Part shown: piece by piece, positions 52,553 through 63,724 of the stretch
How positions within the stretch are numbered: position 1 is the first letter of the stretch
Layout: each line of letters begins with the position of its first letter
Assembly (NCBI GenBank): GCA_037951165.1
Contig: JBBDHG010000151.1
Span: 2,419,001 to 2,483,000 of the forward strand
Origin: Lophius americanus
Lineage: Eukaryota; Chordata; Actinopteri; Lophiiformes; Lophiidae
Length of the DNA: 64,000 nucleotides
Direction of reading: 5' to 3'
The notes under the pieces: generated by a model
The model's database searches: none
Told to the model about the DNA's origin: nothing
Seen by the model: only the letters and a program-made list of their open reading frames with translations
Position numbers and translations under genes: made by a program

Positions 52553-53460
52553 ACTAGACCTACGCCGTCGTCGCCCCATTGCGAAGGGTATGCCTCTGAA
52601 AAGCCCCTAATCCCATGCGTTGTACAAACACTCCATCTGATTCCGCTCGTCAAATCAAATGTGACTCATTAATAATCTCAAAAAGTCCATATTTACTCAA
52701 CCTAACCAATTCTACGAAGTAATCAAATGCCCTTAGATCAGCTCTTAGAGTGACCCAGTAATGAAGATAAAAACATTTCATTAGTTTTTCTGAGTACAGT
52801 CATAAAACAAGACAATTCACGGGAGCTAAATTTAATATGACTTAGGGTCGGGGAGTAACAGACGAGAAACTGTATTTTCCCGCAGTAAAACTCCCCCTAA
52901 TGAGTAAAACATGAACTACTATAGCAGAATAATTGATATACCCGATAGATCTCCTGGTTTAGATTCAAATGACTTAACTTGGACATAATCCGACATACGG
53001 TTGGGAAGTAATGGTGAAAAAAAAACCCTGAGTGAGATATGAACAATTACAGTTAAGTATGACAAATACAAGTGAGTCATATGTACTAAATCAGACCAAA
53101 GGCTAGGAAGGTATGTTCGAAAAAACAGTATCTTTTATAAAGAGCTCCCCCTAGTGGGCAGAATATGAACCTTCAGTGCAAAATATGATATATTAAGATA
53201 GCTGATATTTCATCTGCACCAATTTTAGACTAGATTGGACCAGCGGTTGAGAAATTATGACCCCGAATTTTTGCAAGACTAAACTCATCCTTCTGCGGTA
53301 ACATTCAACCGACCTTTCCCAGAGTCACTCCAGTTCTTCCTCCCACTAAGGTCAATGGGGCTATAAAAATGATATGAAAATAATCCATGAAATTAATTGA
53401 TTTATTGCATTAATATGAAGGATTTTCCACGGCACGATGATTCCACAATACCCCTTTCTT
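52553..53460 (+). repeat. Modular dispersed repeat, copy 5 (longest)
   Basis: Opens CTAGACCTACGCCGTCG and GCGTTGTACAAACACTCC. AGTAAAACATGAACTAC/ATATGAAC and ACCAAA/GACCA-type subunits recur three times between 52910 and 53260, spaced about 110-135 bp. Then come CTCCCCCTAGTGGGC, GATTGGACCAGCGGTTGAG, CAGTTCTTCCTCCCACTAAG and ATCCATGAAATTAATTG, with a terminal GCACGATGATTCCACAATAC. About 900 bp against 450-650 for other copies, owing to extra subunits. Confidence 0.75.
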
Positions 53461-53464
53461 CCCG

Positions 53465-53950
53465 ATATAATTAGAGAGGGTGAGGTTGACGAAGTGGAAT
53501 CCACACAAGAAGAGACGGCAGATATAAGAAAGATATAAAAGGAAATGCCCAAAGATGCACAACACATGACTAACATAACAGGAGACACGTTTTCTTCTTC
53601 CATTGCCTGGGGGACTTCCTGGGAAGGCCATAAACACATAGAGGGTTGTTATTCCATTCACAGATTTCACAGGAGCAGCAATTAATCGAGAAAAAAAAAA
53701 GGTTATCGCTTTTCTGATGCCGTCACGTTTTTGTCATTTTCTATGGTCCGGTCACATGCAGTCATGAAAACATGACAAATTCACAAAACCGTCACAAAAG
53801 CTTTGGCTCTGATCTTATATGATTCAGAAAGTCCCAAACAATTCCTGGCTTTACTGTGGTAAACACGATTAGCGACCGCTGGAGTCTCATCATCAGAGCG
53901 TGGTAGTTAATAAAAACGGCCTGGCGTGTCGGAATCTTCAGCCCATCCAG
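53465..53950. other. Non-coding spacer, no feature recognised
   Basis: A-run at 53690-53701. Overlapping minus frames at 53361-53670 partly read through the preceding repeat. No family recognised. Confidence 0.35.
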
Positions 53951-53954
53951 TTTC

Positions 53955-54035
53955 TGTAACCATTCGCAACGGGTTGGAGCTTCTCCCAGCTGACATTGGG
54001 TGATGGGCAGTACACACCCTCAGGCAAGTCATAAG
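53955..54035. repeat. Fragment of common teleost interspersed repeat
   Basis: CAACGGGTTGGAGCTTCTCC, CAGCTGACATTGGGTGATGG and GCAGTACACACCCTCAGGCA match the section preserved at 27450-27520 (GCTGGAGCC, CAGCTGACATTGG, GTACACCCTGG). Confidence 0.6.
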
Positions 54036-54039
54036 TTCA

Positions 54040-54690
54040 TCACGGAGTCAATGCAAAGCGATGTGAATCGCTGAATTTACCCTGAGGATAAAGAAAGTAT
54101 CATGCTGACTATTTTATATTATATATATTCCAAAATTCGTGTAAAACCTATATCACGTGTTTTTGGACTGAATCCACACAAACACAAGGAGAAGAAACTC
54201 CTCCCAGACATGATCAGGGGTCATATTGAACCAACTAAAGATGCAAACAGGTGTGCCGGGCCATGTGGTTTGCTGAAACAGCCAGACTCTGTAGATGCTA
54301 ATGTTGATTGTGGCATTAGCTGGATGCTAACATCAGATTAATAACATGCTCAAAATCAGGCTGGTATTGAAAAGTGACAATACGCACCCCTGAGATCACC
54401 GGGTTTGGGGATCTGCAACATTGACATATGAATGTAGAACTTTTTTACAACTCAAGGAAAAAAAACATCCATCCATTCACACCTGTGGGCTCGACACCTG
54501 CAGGGATGGATGTTGGGATCGGCTGCAAAGCAGTATGGGTAGCAGACGACGGAGAGCATCGGGACGCGCCAACCCCTGGCATAGACGACTTATTTATGGC
54601 ACTGAGGCGAGGGCTTTGGAGCGGTACCAGCTACATTAGGTAGGGCTGTCACATCCCCGTGGCATTGGCAGTGTTGGGTCCATTATAGAA
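54040..54690. other. Non-coding spacer, no feature recognised
   Basis: Short overlapping frames at 54421-54643, not recognised. Confidence 0.35.
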
Positions 54691-54694
54691 ATAT

Positions 54695-54950
54695 TTCCAA
54701 GCTAAGGTCAAACCATCATCCGATGCTTTCGTGACCTCTCGCCTGGACTACTACAACTCTCTTTTCTCCTGTCTGAACAAGTGTTCCTTACTTCGTCTTC
54801 AGATGGTTCAGAAAGCAGCTGCAGGGCTGATAGTAGATCCACAAAATCGACTCACATCACTAGAGGAATATTCTGTCTTAAGTTATTCCGTCTTGGGAAC
54901 CAGATTTTGCATCAAATTCCAAGGCAATCCAGCCCATCTTGATTAAGACA
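54695..54950 (+). pseudogene. LINE-2 reverse-transcriptase C-terminal relic
   Basis: From 54731 the plus frame reads MTSRLDYYNSLFSCLNKCSL, then LRLQMVQKAAAGLIVDPQNR and LTSLEEYS. SRLDYYNSL..L and LQxVQxAAAxL are hallmark residues of the region after the polymerase core in fish L2 elements. The preceding catalytic part is absent (5' truncation), and the following sequence loses similarity after about 75 residues. A second L2 tail is at 30927-31246. Confidence 0.85.
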
Positions 54951-55055
54951 CTGAGAAATGACTGTACAAAATGTAATGGGAACTCATTTCATTTCCTTCA
55001 GCCATGGTGGTAAACCCCCATGTTGAAAAAAAACCTTTAATATATCCCACATTTA

Positions 55056-55240
55056 TTGTGGTCTGCAGTGGTTTCAAGTGTTGCCTCGCAGCAGGAAGGT
55101 TATGGGTTCAAATCTATCAAAGAACTTGATGTCTTTCTGTTTGCGCGGGTTCCCTCCGGGTCCCCCAGCTTCCTGCCACAGCAAAGTCCTCCCGTGACCC
55201 TGCACAGGATAAACGGTTACAGAAAATGGACGGATGGGAT
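55056..55240 (+). repeat. Teleost short interspersed repeat, best copy here
   Basis: GTCTGCAGTGGTTTCAAGTG, TTGCCTCGCAGCAGGAAGG, TTATGGGTTCAAATC, GTTTGCGCGGGTTCCCTCCG, GGTCCCCCAGCTTCCTGCC, GTGACCCTGCACAGGATAAA and CGGTTACAGAAAATGGACGG are in the canonical order of a highly abundant fish repeat. The GGTTCAAATC box is tRNA-B-box-like. Non-coding. Confidence 0.75.
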
Positions 55241-55284
55241 GTATTTAGATTTCTTTCATCTGTGATTTTGTCGCTGCCAGGGAG

Positions 55285-55425
55285 CAGCGGTGACTGGGGA
55301 TGCAGAGCATGATGGTCTTAAGCGTCGGGTTGCGTAACTCGACTCCTACCCCTGCCAACCTGTTGAGGTGTCCTTGAGCAAGCAGATAAGGAATCCCCAT
55401 TTCTACGGCTAACTAAGATGTTTGC
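55285..55425 (+). repeat. Second teleost short repeat, adjacent
   Basis: CAGCGGTGACTGG, CGACTCCTACCCC, CTGTTGAGGTGTCCTTGAGC and AAGCAGATAAGGAATCCCC resemble another common fish repeat, in which 'gaggtgcccttgagcaaggcacc' precedes a C-rich stretch. It follows within 50 bp of the previous repeat. Confidence 0.5.
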
Positions 55426-55429
55426 GGTG

Positions 55430-56740
55430 AATGCTAGGTACATGTGAAGGGTTCTCCGAGTGAATTTACTCTACTGCCAAATCTTTTACATTTTCATTTG
55501 AGTCCTTAATCACATCAGAAGCACGGACCTTCCAGTTTGAGCCCAGCCCGGTCCCGACAGCGACCTCAGACCCGACACAGCCTTTATCAGTCAGTCAGGA
55601 TGAATTGAGAGCGAGAGTGAAGTCGAGAGAAATCACCTGGAATCTCGTTAGGGTCGATAGCCTGTGTGTGTGTGTGTGTGTGTGCAGCAGAATGTGCAGG
55701 ACAGATCTCAGGGGAGGGCCTGTGGCTGGGATTAGTTAACCCTGTCTCACCCAGGGTGCTCCTCGGCCTTATCCCTGCAGCATAAGCTCTTAATGAGTTC
55801 ACTACCTCCTCTCTCTCTCTCTCTTTTCTCCCACTTCTCTCCTCATCCTTTCATTCAAGCTGGATGGCCTTGATTTTTCTCACACCTTATTTCCATTTCG
55901 TCTTCTTATCGTCTTTTTCCATGTGTGTCTCTTTCTCTCAGTGGACCTCCAGTGGACAGTGGACCTCCTCCCGTGTCAGCCATTTCTCTCTCTCTTTTTC
56001 TCCCTCGCTCTCTACCCTCTCCATAACCTCCGTCCCAACCCCCCCCCCCTCCCCTCCCAGCATATGTTCTTCTGGATTAGGACATTTCTTGTTAGTCAAT
56101 TAGCGAGATTTTAAATAGCGAGCTGACATTGCTAAAGCAAAAAGGCATGACACTGAAGACGGTTTCTGGTTAATTTTTCTTTGTGTTAGCTGCTCACTGC
56201 CACTAGTTGCGTTTTAAGTCTTTTGGTTGGGGGCTACACACCCCAGTCCTATCTTGGAGCCATACTGGTAAGAGTGTTTGCACAGATGTCCGAATCACCT
56301 CTGTTACTACTTTGCTGTACTCACAGAGACAGAACATTACAGACCCCCATCTTGCCTTCATAGCGTTTAGAGAACGGCGAGGTAAAGAGAGGTGAAGAGA
56401 AATTTTATGCACACTTTTTGCAAATATCTCTTTTGCTCCTTGTGTTTCTGATACTGATTTTTATTTTTCCAGAACCTCCAGCCAAGGGCTCCTGTTTTCA
56501 CCTCCTAATTATCAAAACCCTCCTCAAACAAGCATTTTTCCAAACTACTACTCATCTTTGAGTCTGCGTCTGGGTCCAGTGTTAAAACATTAACATCATA
56601 ATAACGACACCTGAATGTCACATAAGGATGGATTTGCTTTTGGATCTTCAGGTGCACTGTAAAACAAACAGATCGGAACCAAAACGGACATGTCACTGAT
56701 TTACAGACTTTCATATCTTGCGGAAGAGAAATACATGAAA
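55430..56740. other. Unique sequence with microsatellites, no gene recognised
   Basis: Includes (TG)n at 55664-55685, (CT)n at 55808-55826, CT-rich sequence to 56030 and a C-run near 56039-56050. The frames at 55864-56114 are low-complexity. A 122-codon minus frame at 56505-56873 is not recognised. Confidence 0.35.
55664..55685. repeat. (TG)n microsatellite
   Basis: About eleven TG units. Confidence 0.94.
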
Positions 56741-56744
56741 AACT

Positions 56745-56774
56745 GAACATGGAATATAGAAATATTCCATGTTC
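56745..56774. repeat. 13-bp perfect hairpin, 4-base loop
   Basis: GAACATGGAATAT at 56745-56757 pairs exactly with ATATTCCATGTTC at 56762-56774 across AGAA. No flanking element ends recognised. Confidence 0.93.
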
Positions 56775-57085
56775 TCTGACAATAAACAAGCTCCAGGTTT
56801 TTTTATTAGTACCTAAACTCTCAACACTAAAGGTGAAAACAAGACAATACAAAAAAACAAATTCAAAATTCAAGTGATTTTGGAAAACACCAGTATCAGT
56901 TTGTCATGACAAAGTACTTATGAGGTATCGCTATAGCTGCTGGAACAAAAGTGATCCTTTAGTGTTATGTTCTCCTCGTAGGATCAACAAACCGATGGCC
57001 GGAGGGAAGGAGAAGAAACTGACTATTTCAATGATAGGAATGGTACTGACGAATAGAGCTGGCATTATGTCGCAGCTGTAAAATA

Positions 57086-57735
57086 CTAGGCCTATGCTAT
57101 TGTCTGTAACAGCAACGGTATATTCCCAAAAAGTCCCAAATCCCCAGCGTTGTACAAGCAATTTCCCTGATTGAACTCAACTTTCTATGCACAAAATTTG
57201 GACTAAATCTGACCAACGTTTGAGAAATAACAACCCGAAAACTTTTAGAGATAAAGCTCCGAAAATCAATCCATATCTTCCTCGCACTAAGGTTTATGTT
57301 GGTATTAAATTTGAAAATGATTGATGAAACAGTGTTAGAGTTAAGTTCGTAAGTATATTGTTTTAGAAACAAGCTCCCCCTAGCGGATAAAATACGAACT
57401 ATTAATGTAGGGTACAATATATCCAAAATAGATCTCCTGGAGTGGATTCATCCGCACATAATTTGGACTAAGTCCGACCAAAAGTAGAAAAATCAAGGCC
57501 TGAAAACCTTTTGGCGATGAAGCTCCCAGAGTGATAGAAATATAAAACAGACCTTTCCCAAAATCAATCTGGTTCCTCCTCGCACTAAGGTCTATGTTTG
57601 TATCAAATATGAAAAATGATCCATGAAACCAGCTTTTGATCTTTTGTGTTTTGTGACACAAAGGATCGGCTGCGGCGAATGCGTTGGGCATGATGATTCC
57701 ACTATATCTCGGACTTTTCAAAGATATTAAGGCGC
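57086..57735 (+). repeat. Modular dispersed repeat, copy 6
   Basis: Opens CTAGGCCTATGCTATTGTC and GTCCCAAATCCCCAGCGTTG, with two subunits (GCACAAAATTTGGACTAAAT at about 57188 and GCACATAATTTGGACTAAGT at about 57453). Each is followed by the tail module CTTCCTCGCACTAAGG.TTATG or CTCCTCGCACTAAGGTCTATG. It ends with GGATCGGCTGCGGCG and GATGATTCCACTATATCTCG. With copy 1 it defines both family ends. Confidence 0.8.
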
Positions 57736-57739
57736 CGAC

Positions 57740-59028
57740 ATGTCGAGTTTGCACTCACCTGTAAATTAAGCAGCTCATTTGACAGTTTGATTAAGAGCAT
57801 TTTTGTTCAAATCCAAGGAATATGCTCTGACTAAAAACACACAAACAACATCAACCTGTCTGCTTGATCTCTAGCCCTAATTTACTAGCATCTCTATGTG
57901 GCACCTTGTTTTTTTCCCTTTCAATAAAAACAAATGAAGCAACGGTCAAACTTGTTCAAATGCTGAAAGGTGAGAATTGCCTTCGCTTTTGCTCTGAACA
58001 AACCTTTCGAGGAAACCAAGTGATGACCTTGCACAAACCCGCTCTCGTATGCGTGACCTCAGGCAGTCATGCAGCGCTATCTTTTATTCATATGGAACTC
58101 AGGTCCGGTTGTTTTCCCGTGCGGAGGCGAAAGCGTGTACGAGGAGGTTTTTTGTTTAGGCTGCAGCATCGGGGACGGCGTTGCTCACTCCGCCATATAC
58201 GGTAGCAGGAAAGTCTCATGGGAGAGAAGTAAGCCGTCGTTGCAGGAACTGCCCAAACAGTCACCGAGTCTGGCAGCGGCTGCACGTGTACATCGGAGGG
58301 TGTGTGTTTGTGTGACGGGGGAATCGACTTGTCTATTTAGGGCAAAAGAAACGACCCGATGGTCCTGCTGGGAATAGCGGCACCAGAATAAAGACTTGCT
58401 AAACACACGGTCGGTATTCCTAAAAGACACAGTCAGACCTTAATAAAACGGCTTTGTGAGGCTCGGCTCGTTCTTCTAACTCCCTAGAATTTTTAGATTG
58501 CCCTATTTCTCCCCCCTTCCTCACCCAGAAACTCCTCTTTCTCCTCTCGAGGCTCCACGGTTGGATTATCCCATCTCTCGGAAGACTGCAAACGGAGCCC
58601 CACTGTCTCACGTGAGGCCAGCTTACAGGGAGGGAAAAAAACGCAGGAAACCAGAGAGACGTTGTGATCCAATTTTCAGCTTTTTCTCTTCACCAATGTT
58701 TCGCTCAACGCTTGTTTAAACGGGGTCCCAAGAGATGATGGCGTAAGGGCTTTGTAAATCATTCTTTGTGTGTGGTCACAAGCGGCTCTGTGTTTCGCAT
58801 TATTCCTCACTGATGAATGAGAATGTTGTGCCGACACATCAGAGCAAAACCTCGGATGACTTTTCCTCAAACTTGAAGGGGGGGGATAAGAAATTATCTT
58901 CATTCAATCTCAACAAACTACAGTTTATTAAGGACCTATCCAGGGTCATCTAAGGTTCGACCCGGCATTGACCCTCTCTTGTATTAAGTCCCTAAAGTTA
59001 TGAGCAGAGGAATTATAAGCAGATAAAA
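57740..59028. other. Unique sequence, no gene recognised
   Basis: Frames at 57864-58205 and 58069-58377 (113 and 102 codons) lie in a CpG-richer patch around 58090-58290 and could tempt a first-exon call. However, no splice donor or family similarity supports it. A G-run lies at 58879-58886. Confidence 0.3.
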
Positions 59029-59029
59029 T

Positions 59030-59525
59030 AGGATTGAAGCGCTCTAAGCTCATCTATCGCAGGGACCCCCTCTGTTAGAGCTTAGAAGCCGATTATGGCG
59101 TATGATATTGAATCTGCTTTGGGCTGTAGCCATAGTGTGTGTGTGTGTGTGTGTGTGTGTGTCTTTGTCGTGTGTAAACATGTCCTCTGCATGTATGTGT
59201 CAATAGGTGCCTGTATGGAGGCGATTCAAATGTGTAATGTTTCAGCCGTTGAACGACCTTGTGTAGGGAGCCTTTACTCCCCTCGGCGTAGGGTCAGGAG
59301 TTCAGCAGGGTGCCAAGTAATGACCTTCAATAAACATCCATCACTCACTCATGGGTGCTTCCCAACAGTCCAGGTGAGGCCGAGCTGGGCCAGGCTTAGC
59401 GCCACTCCTCCCTGGTGAACCTCCATTAAATGAACATAATGTCCCTATTATGCCGTTCACAGATTTTGGTAATGGCTGGTGAAGGTAATAACCACACATG
59501 GGAATAGTTAATAGCATTGGCATTT
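59030..59525. other. Candidate conserved non-coding block split by a GT repeat
   Basis: 59030-59130 contains AAGCGCTCTAAGCTCATC and its near-inverse AGAGCTTAGAAGCCG, and ATTATGGCGTATGATATTG. 59290-59525 contains GCCAAGTAATGACCTTCAAT, CCATTAAATGAACATAATG and GGTAATAACCACACATGGG. The (GT)n at 59135-59162 separates the two. Repeat-free otherwise. Enhancer-like by appearance only. Confidence 0.3.
59135..59162. repeat. (GT)n microsatellite
   Basis: About fourteen GT units. Confidence 0.95.
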
Positions 59526-59529
59526 CGAG

Positions 59530-61380
59530 GTCATTGGGAAAACACAGCAGCAGGAGCTTTGGCCAATCTATTCGCTTTAAGCCCTATGTGTTTTCTCTTC
59601 TCTGAAGCCTTTTCTGTTTTCTGTAGAAAAACTAAGCCACAGCTTGAACTTGAATGCCAAGAAAAAGAGAAACATTCCGTTTCGGTAAAAGCAGGCCGGG
59701 CGCCACTGTTTATCCGTAAACACATAGTACAGGTCAGTCAGACACTAAACACACGTGGAGCGTGTCGTTGGCCCATCAGGTGCTGGTACAGGCTTACTGA
59801 CACCTTGATTGCTGGCGTCATACGATGCCTTTAAACCCAAACAAGGCTAACCCACTACCTGTGTCTGTCCCCCGCCCTCTCAGGCTGCCATAGTGCACCT
59901 CTTTCCTGTTCCTCCTCTCCAATGCCATCAGGCAGATCCTCAAGCTCCTAAGGCCTCCAGCTTCAACTCTCGGAGGTCGTCTACCCAGAACACCTGAGTC
60001 CAGACTCAGGGGATGTGCCGGCATCCAATTTCCAGGAAGGCGGATCCAATGTTGGCTCGTAACCAGCAGCTAATTTCTTGAACTGGTTCGTCACGTTTCT
60101 ACGACAAAAGCACTGGCTCTCAGCCAGGAAACCTGGTGCCACTTTGGAACCAAAAACAAGTTGGTCTAGATAATGAAAAAAAACCGTCAGATTTGTTGGC
60201 GGAACCAACCAACTGAAACAGTGTGTTCACTATTTTTGAAATACCCGATTTACGATAACGAACATAATTATGTTATTATTATTATGCTCAATGTTAAACA
60301 CGGATAAGGTTCATCCATCCCGCATTCACTTTGGCCAAATTTGCGCACACAGTTTGGGACAGAATAGAGAAGAACCACTGGCTATTATGTGGAGAAGTTT
60401 CCCCAATCCAAGCTACACAACAAATGCCATAGTTAAAAGTCATAAAAGGTCTCAATCCACATGTTACCAAGTATCCAGCACTTTCACAGAACACCGGCCG
60501 GTACATTCAGCTTGAAATGTTGGCACAATGGAGCAGACTTCTATGGACATGTTGGAGAAGAGAACAGAGGAGACGAGGAGTCCCCCACAATGAGCATATT
60601 ATAGTGTCCTTAAATAATGGAGTCACCCTCTTTGCTCCGAGCGGCTCTTCCATCGGTTGCATCAGTGATGGTTACAATGGTTGTCGCTCCTGATGAGCAG
60701 GCGACACCTTGAATGGTGGCCACGACCACCACTTTATGTGAATACGTGAATGAACAGGGTTTTACTGGTCGAGTTCTACTGGCCCATCTACCTGTTGAAC
60801 CAAATCTATCCCGATCCAGCTTTAACCCAGAACCTGCACCATGTTCAATTCAATGAAATAGTGAAAAGTAGACACATCACTTTAACAACTCCCTCAGTCA
60901 TTTGCTATACGTTTCTACGTTACGCCGCCGCCTCGTCAGAGATCACATGAGATGTTACATTCATTGTTCCCTCGGTCACAAGAAACTTAATAGAATCCGT
61001 CAGTGTGTGTGGAAACCACATTTTTAACGCTCATAATGTGTGCATGTTTGAGATTAAACCGAAGATAATCTGTTAAGTTTCTCCTTAAGTGTGTGATGAA
61101 ACCGGTTTTCATTATTGGTTCTCTTCCTGTAGTAACTACCGGCCATTATTCAAAGACTGCCCCACCAGTTCAGCTCTGAACGCAAACGACTACCTGAACT
61201 TTAGATGCACTGTTTAAAAGAAAAGGAATCGAAACCAGTTGAGAATTCCATGCAGTTTCAATCCTTGTCAAAGTCTGGTACCTCCTTCACAACAATGCTA
61301 CTCTACGGGAGCTAATGCTGCCTGGAGCAGCGACGCGTAACTCCGTTCTGTATGACGCCACATGTGGGTATAAAAAGTGG
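59530..61380. other. Unique and weakly repeat-like sequence, no gene recognised
   Basis: 60095-60240 (GGAACCAAAAACAAG, GGCGGAACCAACCAACTG, AACAGTGTGTTCACTATTTT, CCGATTTACGATAACG) looks like a decayed GGAACC-rich fish repeat, perhaps related to 21180-21420. Frames elsewhere (for example 59517-59834, 105 codons) are not recognised. Confidence 0.3.
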
Positions 61381-61385
61381 TTGAT

Positions 61386-61790
61386 AATAATAATAATAAT
61401 AACACATTTAATTTATAATGCAATTACATTTGGATCAAATCTCAAAGTGCTACAAAGTAAAAGCAGATAAAAGCATCAATAAAAAATAAAATAACAACTA
61501 TATAAAAACATGACTAAAAAGCAGCAATGTTAATTAAAGTTATAGGTTGTGCTAAAAAGGAAAGTTTTAAGTCCTTTTTTAAATGTGTCAGTCATCAGTG
61601 GAGCCCTCAGATGGTCAGGGAGGGGCAGCAGAACAGAAGGCCCGATCACCCATGGTGATGAGCTTAGTCCCGGGAAGGAGGAGGCGGTATGAGTGGGTAG
61701 AACGGAGGGATCGTGTTGAGGTCAGTGGGGTGAGTAGTTCTAACCCCACTATAGGCGTCTGCCTAATGATAAGCTAAGCTAACTGCTCTT
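61386..61790 (+). repeat. Teleost (TAA)n-headed repeat, longest copy
   Basis: (TAA)n at 61386-61403, then CATTTAATTTATAATGCAAT, ATTTGGATCAAATCTCAAAG, TGCTACAAAGTAAAAGCAG, GGAAAGTTTTAAGTCC, GGAGCCCTCAGATGGTCAGG, AGAAGGCCCGATCACCCATG and GTGATGAGCTTAGTCCCGG follow the order of a common fish repeat. The 85-bp head recurs inverted at 35228-35312, and a related internal part lies at 40430-40705. Non-coding. Confidence 0.7.
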
Positions 61791-62675
61791 GGCTGTATGA
61801 TCAAGACTAATGGAGATTTGGAGAGAGTTCAGTCAGGACGATTGTTGCATTGCATGCCTAGGCTGCATTTTATTGTCATCTAATCCTATCAATCAAATTT
61901 CCCACACATTCTCACTGGATATTTATTTCCTGCTGTCAGTTGAGATTTCAGCAGTCACATCCATCCATCCATCCGCAGAGTCACACCTGCGTTGTTGTCG
62001 TTGCCTGTCATCGTGTCGTATTCTTTAAATGTGACTCTCTATCTGTCCATTCATGCTGTTGTTATTACATGACACCCACCTCCCCATCACCAGCATGCAG
62101 AATCACCAACTTCATAATTCATCATCCTCAGCAGAGTCATCAGTCACTGCCACCAGTGTCTGGGGTTCATGGGGGGTGTTTATTTGCTGCTGCCCGGGAC
62201 AGAAGCCCTCCAATGGCATAATTCCTAACTGACTACCACATATCTTATGCTGCAGTAAATACACGGTGTCAGTACCTCACTCTTTCTGGTATCGATCATC
62301 GCGTCTAGCTTTTGGCAAGAAAAGTGAAAAAGTTTTATGCAGGTTTTTACCGACGTTCAAAGGTGACCCTTATTCTGAGCCGAAGTTTATTTATGACTTA
62401 TGAGGTTGACAGGGGGGCCTCAGGGATCGGAAGGTTTTCGTTAACCCGTGTTATGCTGGCCGCTGTTCAAGACGTGCGTCACTGATAGCTGTCCTTCTCA
62501 GCTTCCACAAGATCTAGTGTCTCCTCAGTGCCCAACTATGTCTGGAGCTCAGAAAAGGATAAGAGAGGTGAAGCCGTGATCAAAAGGTTGAATATTTTGA
62601 TTTATGGCTTTTTCACAACAAAAAAACTCTCATTTGATTAACGTTGGAAGCTCAACGCATTTTGTTTTATATCAA
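61791..62675. other. Non-coding spacer, no feature recognised
   Basis: (CATC)n short tract at 61955-61972. Frames up to 93 codons, not recognised. Confidence 0.35.
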
Positions 62676-62679
62676 GGAA

Positions 62680-62870
62680 CCCGGCAGCCAGAGATCCTTC
62701 GTGTTAACGAGATAACACAAAAACTATTTCCTGGATCATTCTCATATTTTATACCCACATATAACGTAGTGTGAGGAAGTAGTGAAGTATTTTTAGGAAA
62801 GGTCGCTTGAATACTTCCAAAACTAGGGGGAGCTTTATCTCCGAAAGTTTTCGGGTTGTTTCGGGTCGGC
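62680..62870 (-). repeat. Modular dispersed repeat, copy 7 (truncated)
   Basis: GAGATCCTTCGTGTTAACG, AAAACTATTTCCTGGATCAT, TATACCCACATATAACGTAG, ACTAGGGGGAGCTTTATCTC and CGAAAGTTTTCGGG match copy 1 in the same orientation. The copy stops after the first subunit boundary, so it is 5'-truncated with respect to the family's plus orientation. Confidence 0.75.
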
Positions 62871-62874
62871 ATGT

Positions 62875-63318
62875 GTAGTTAAGAGCAGCCTGGTCCTACA
62901 TTTCACATGAGCTCACCTACACTGACACACATTTTCTCCTTGACCAATGCCTGTCAAACTGTGCCCATGGATTCAAACTGTTTATTTGTACTGTACTTTG
63001 TATGTGTGTGCGTGTGTTCCTCTCATGTATGCCCATTTGCGTTTGCCTTAGCGACGTTTTGCTGCCCAGCATCGAATTTCACCCACGCCGCAAGCCTCGG
63101 CCATCCCGTCATTTATAGATGCCCGCTTTCTACCTTGAAAAGCAAACGAGGGGCCAATCAGCCATTATTCAACCTACCACCGCCAACCTCTGTTTAGCCA
63201 ATAGCTGCCCGCACAAACTCCGACCCTGTAATAAGAGAGTCCACTCTAACCCCACGCCAAACTATGTCACAGGCCTCAAGGGTCCAAAATAGATCAAAAG
63301 CTAGAAGAGTCTTGCAGA
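62875..63318. other. Unique sequence, no gene recognised
   Basis: A 96-codon frame at 62907-63197 crosses a TGTGTGTGCGTGTG tract and is not recognised. Confidence 0.35.
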
Positions 63319-63319
63319 A

Positions 63320-63720
63320 ATGAAGACTTGTCTCATTCCCAAACGGAATGTGCTTTATTAGTTTTGATCGCTTACCCGATTTAGCAACAAATGAATCACT
63401 ATTGACTGTCAATGCAAAAAACAGCTCATTTGATTTCAAGTGAAATTGTTTTCGACATGGCTCGTATTTTGCGGTGCTATATTTGTCGGCGAGCCGCTCG
63501 GCGGCAAATAAGGTCAAATTATACTGTCAGCTGAATCGCTTTGGATCTTTTATTAGCATTTCATGCAGTGAAATAAACTGGGTGATGAATAAATGTGATG
63601 GTTTTGAAGCCGGATGTCGGGAAAAAAAAAATAGAAAAGGCAACATTGTCCTCGCTAATGAAGTCCCCCTAAGTTCCCACCACAAACACCCTCAAGGACC
63701 CCGGCTACCTGAACCCCGTG
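63320..63720. other. Candidate conserved non-coding element
   Basis: Repeat-free. Contains CGGAATGTGCTTTATTAG, CAGCTCATTTGATTTCAAG, GCGGTGCTATATTTGTCGG, GGCAAATAAGGTCAAATTAT, CTTTTATTAGCATTTCATGC, AGTGAAATAAACTGGGTGAT and GAATAAATGTGATGG. AGGTCA and TAAT-type sites are close together. The 107-codon minus frame across 63194-63517 is not a recognised protein. Regulatory role is inference. Confidence 0.4.
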
Positions 63721-63724
63721 TCTC

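Noticed and set aside
58069..58377. Possible CpG-rich first exon
   Set aside because: No convincing splice donor, no family similarity, and a competing overlapping frame of similar length on the same strand.
35430..62870. CRISPR-like array from regularly recurring CTCCCCCTAGTG motifs
   Set aside because: Copies are far apart, diverged, in both orientations and embedded in longer homologous blocks. The sequence is eukaryotic.
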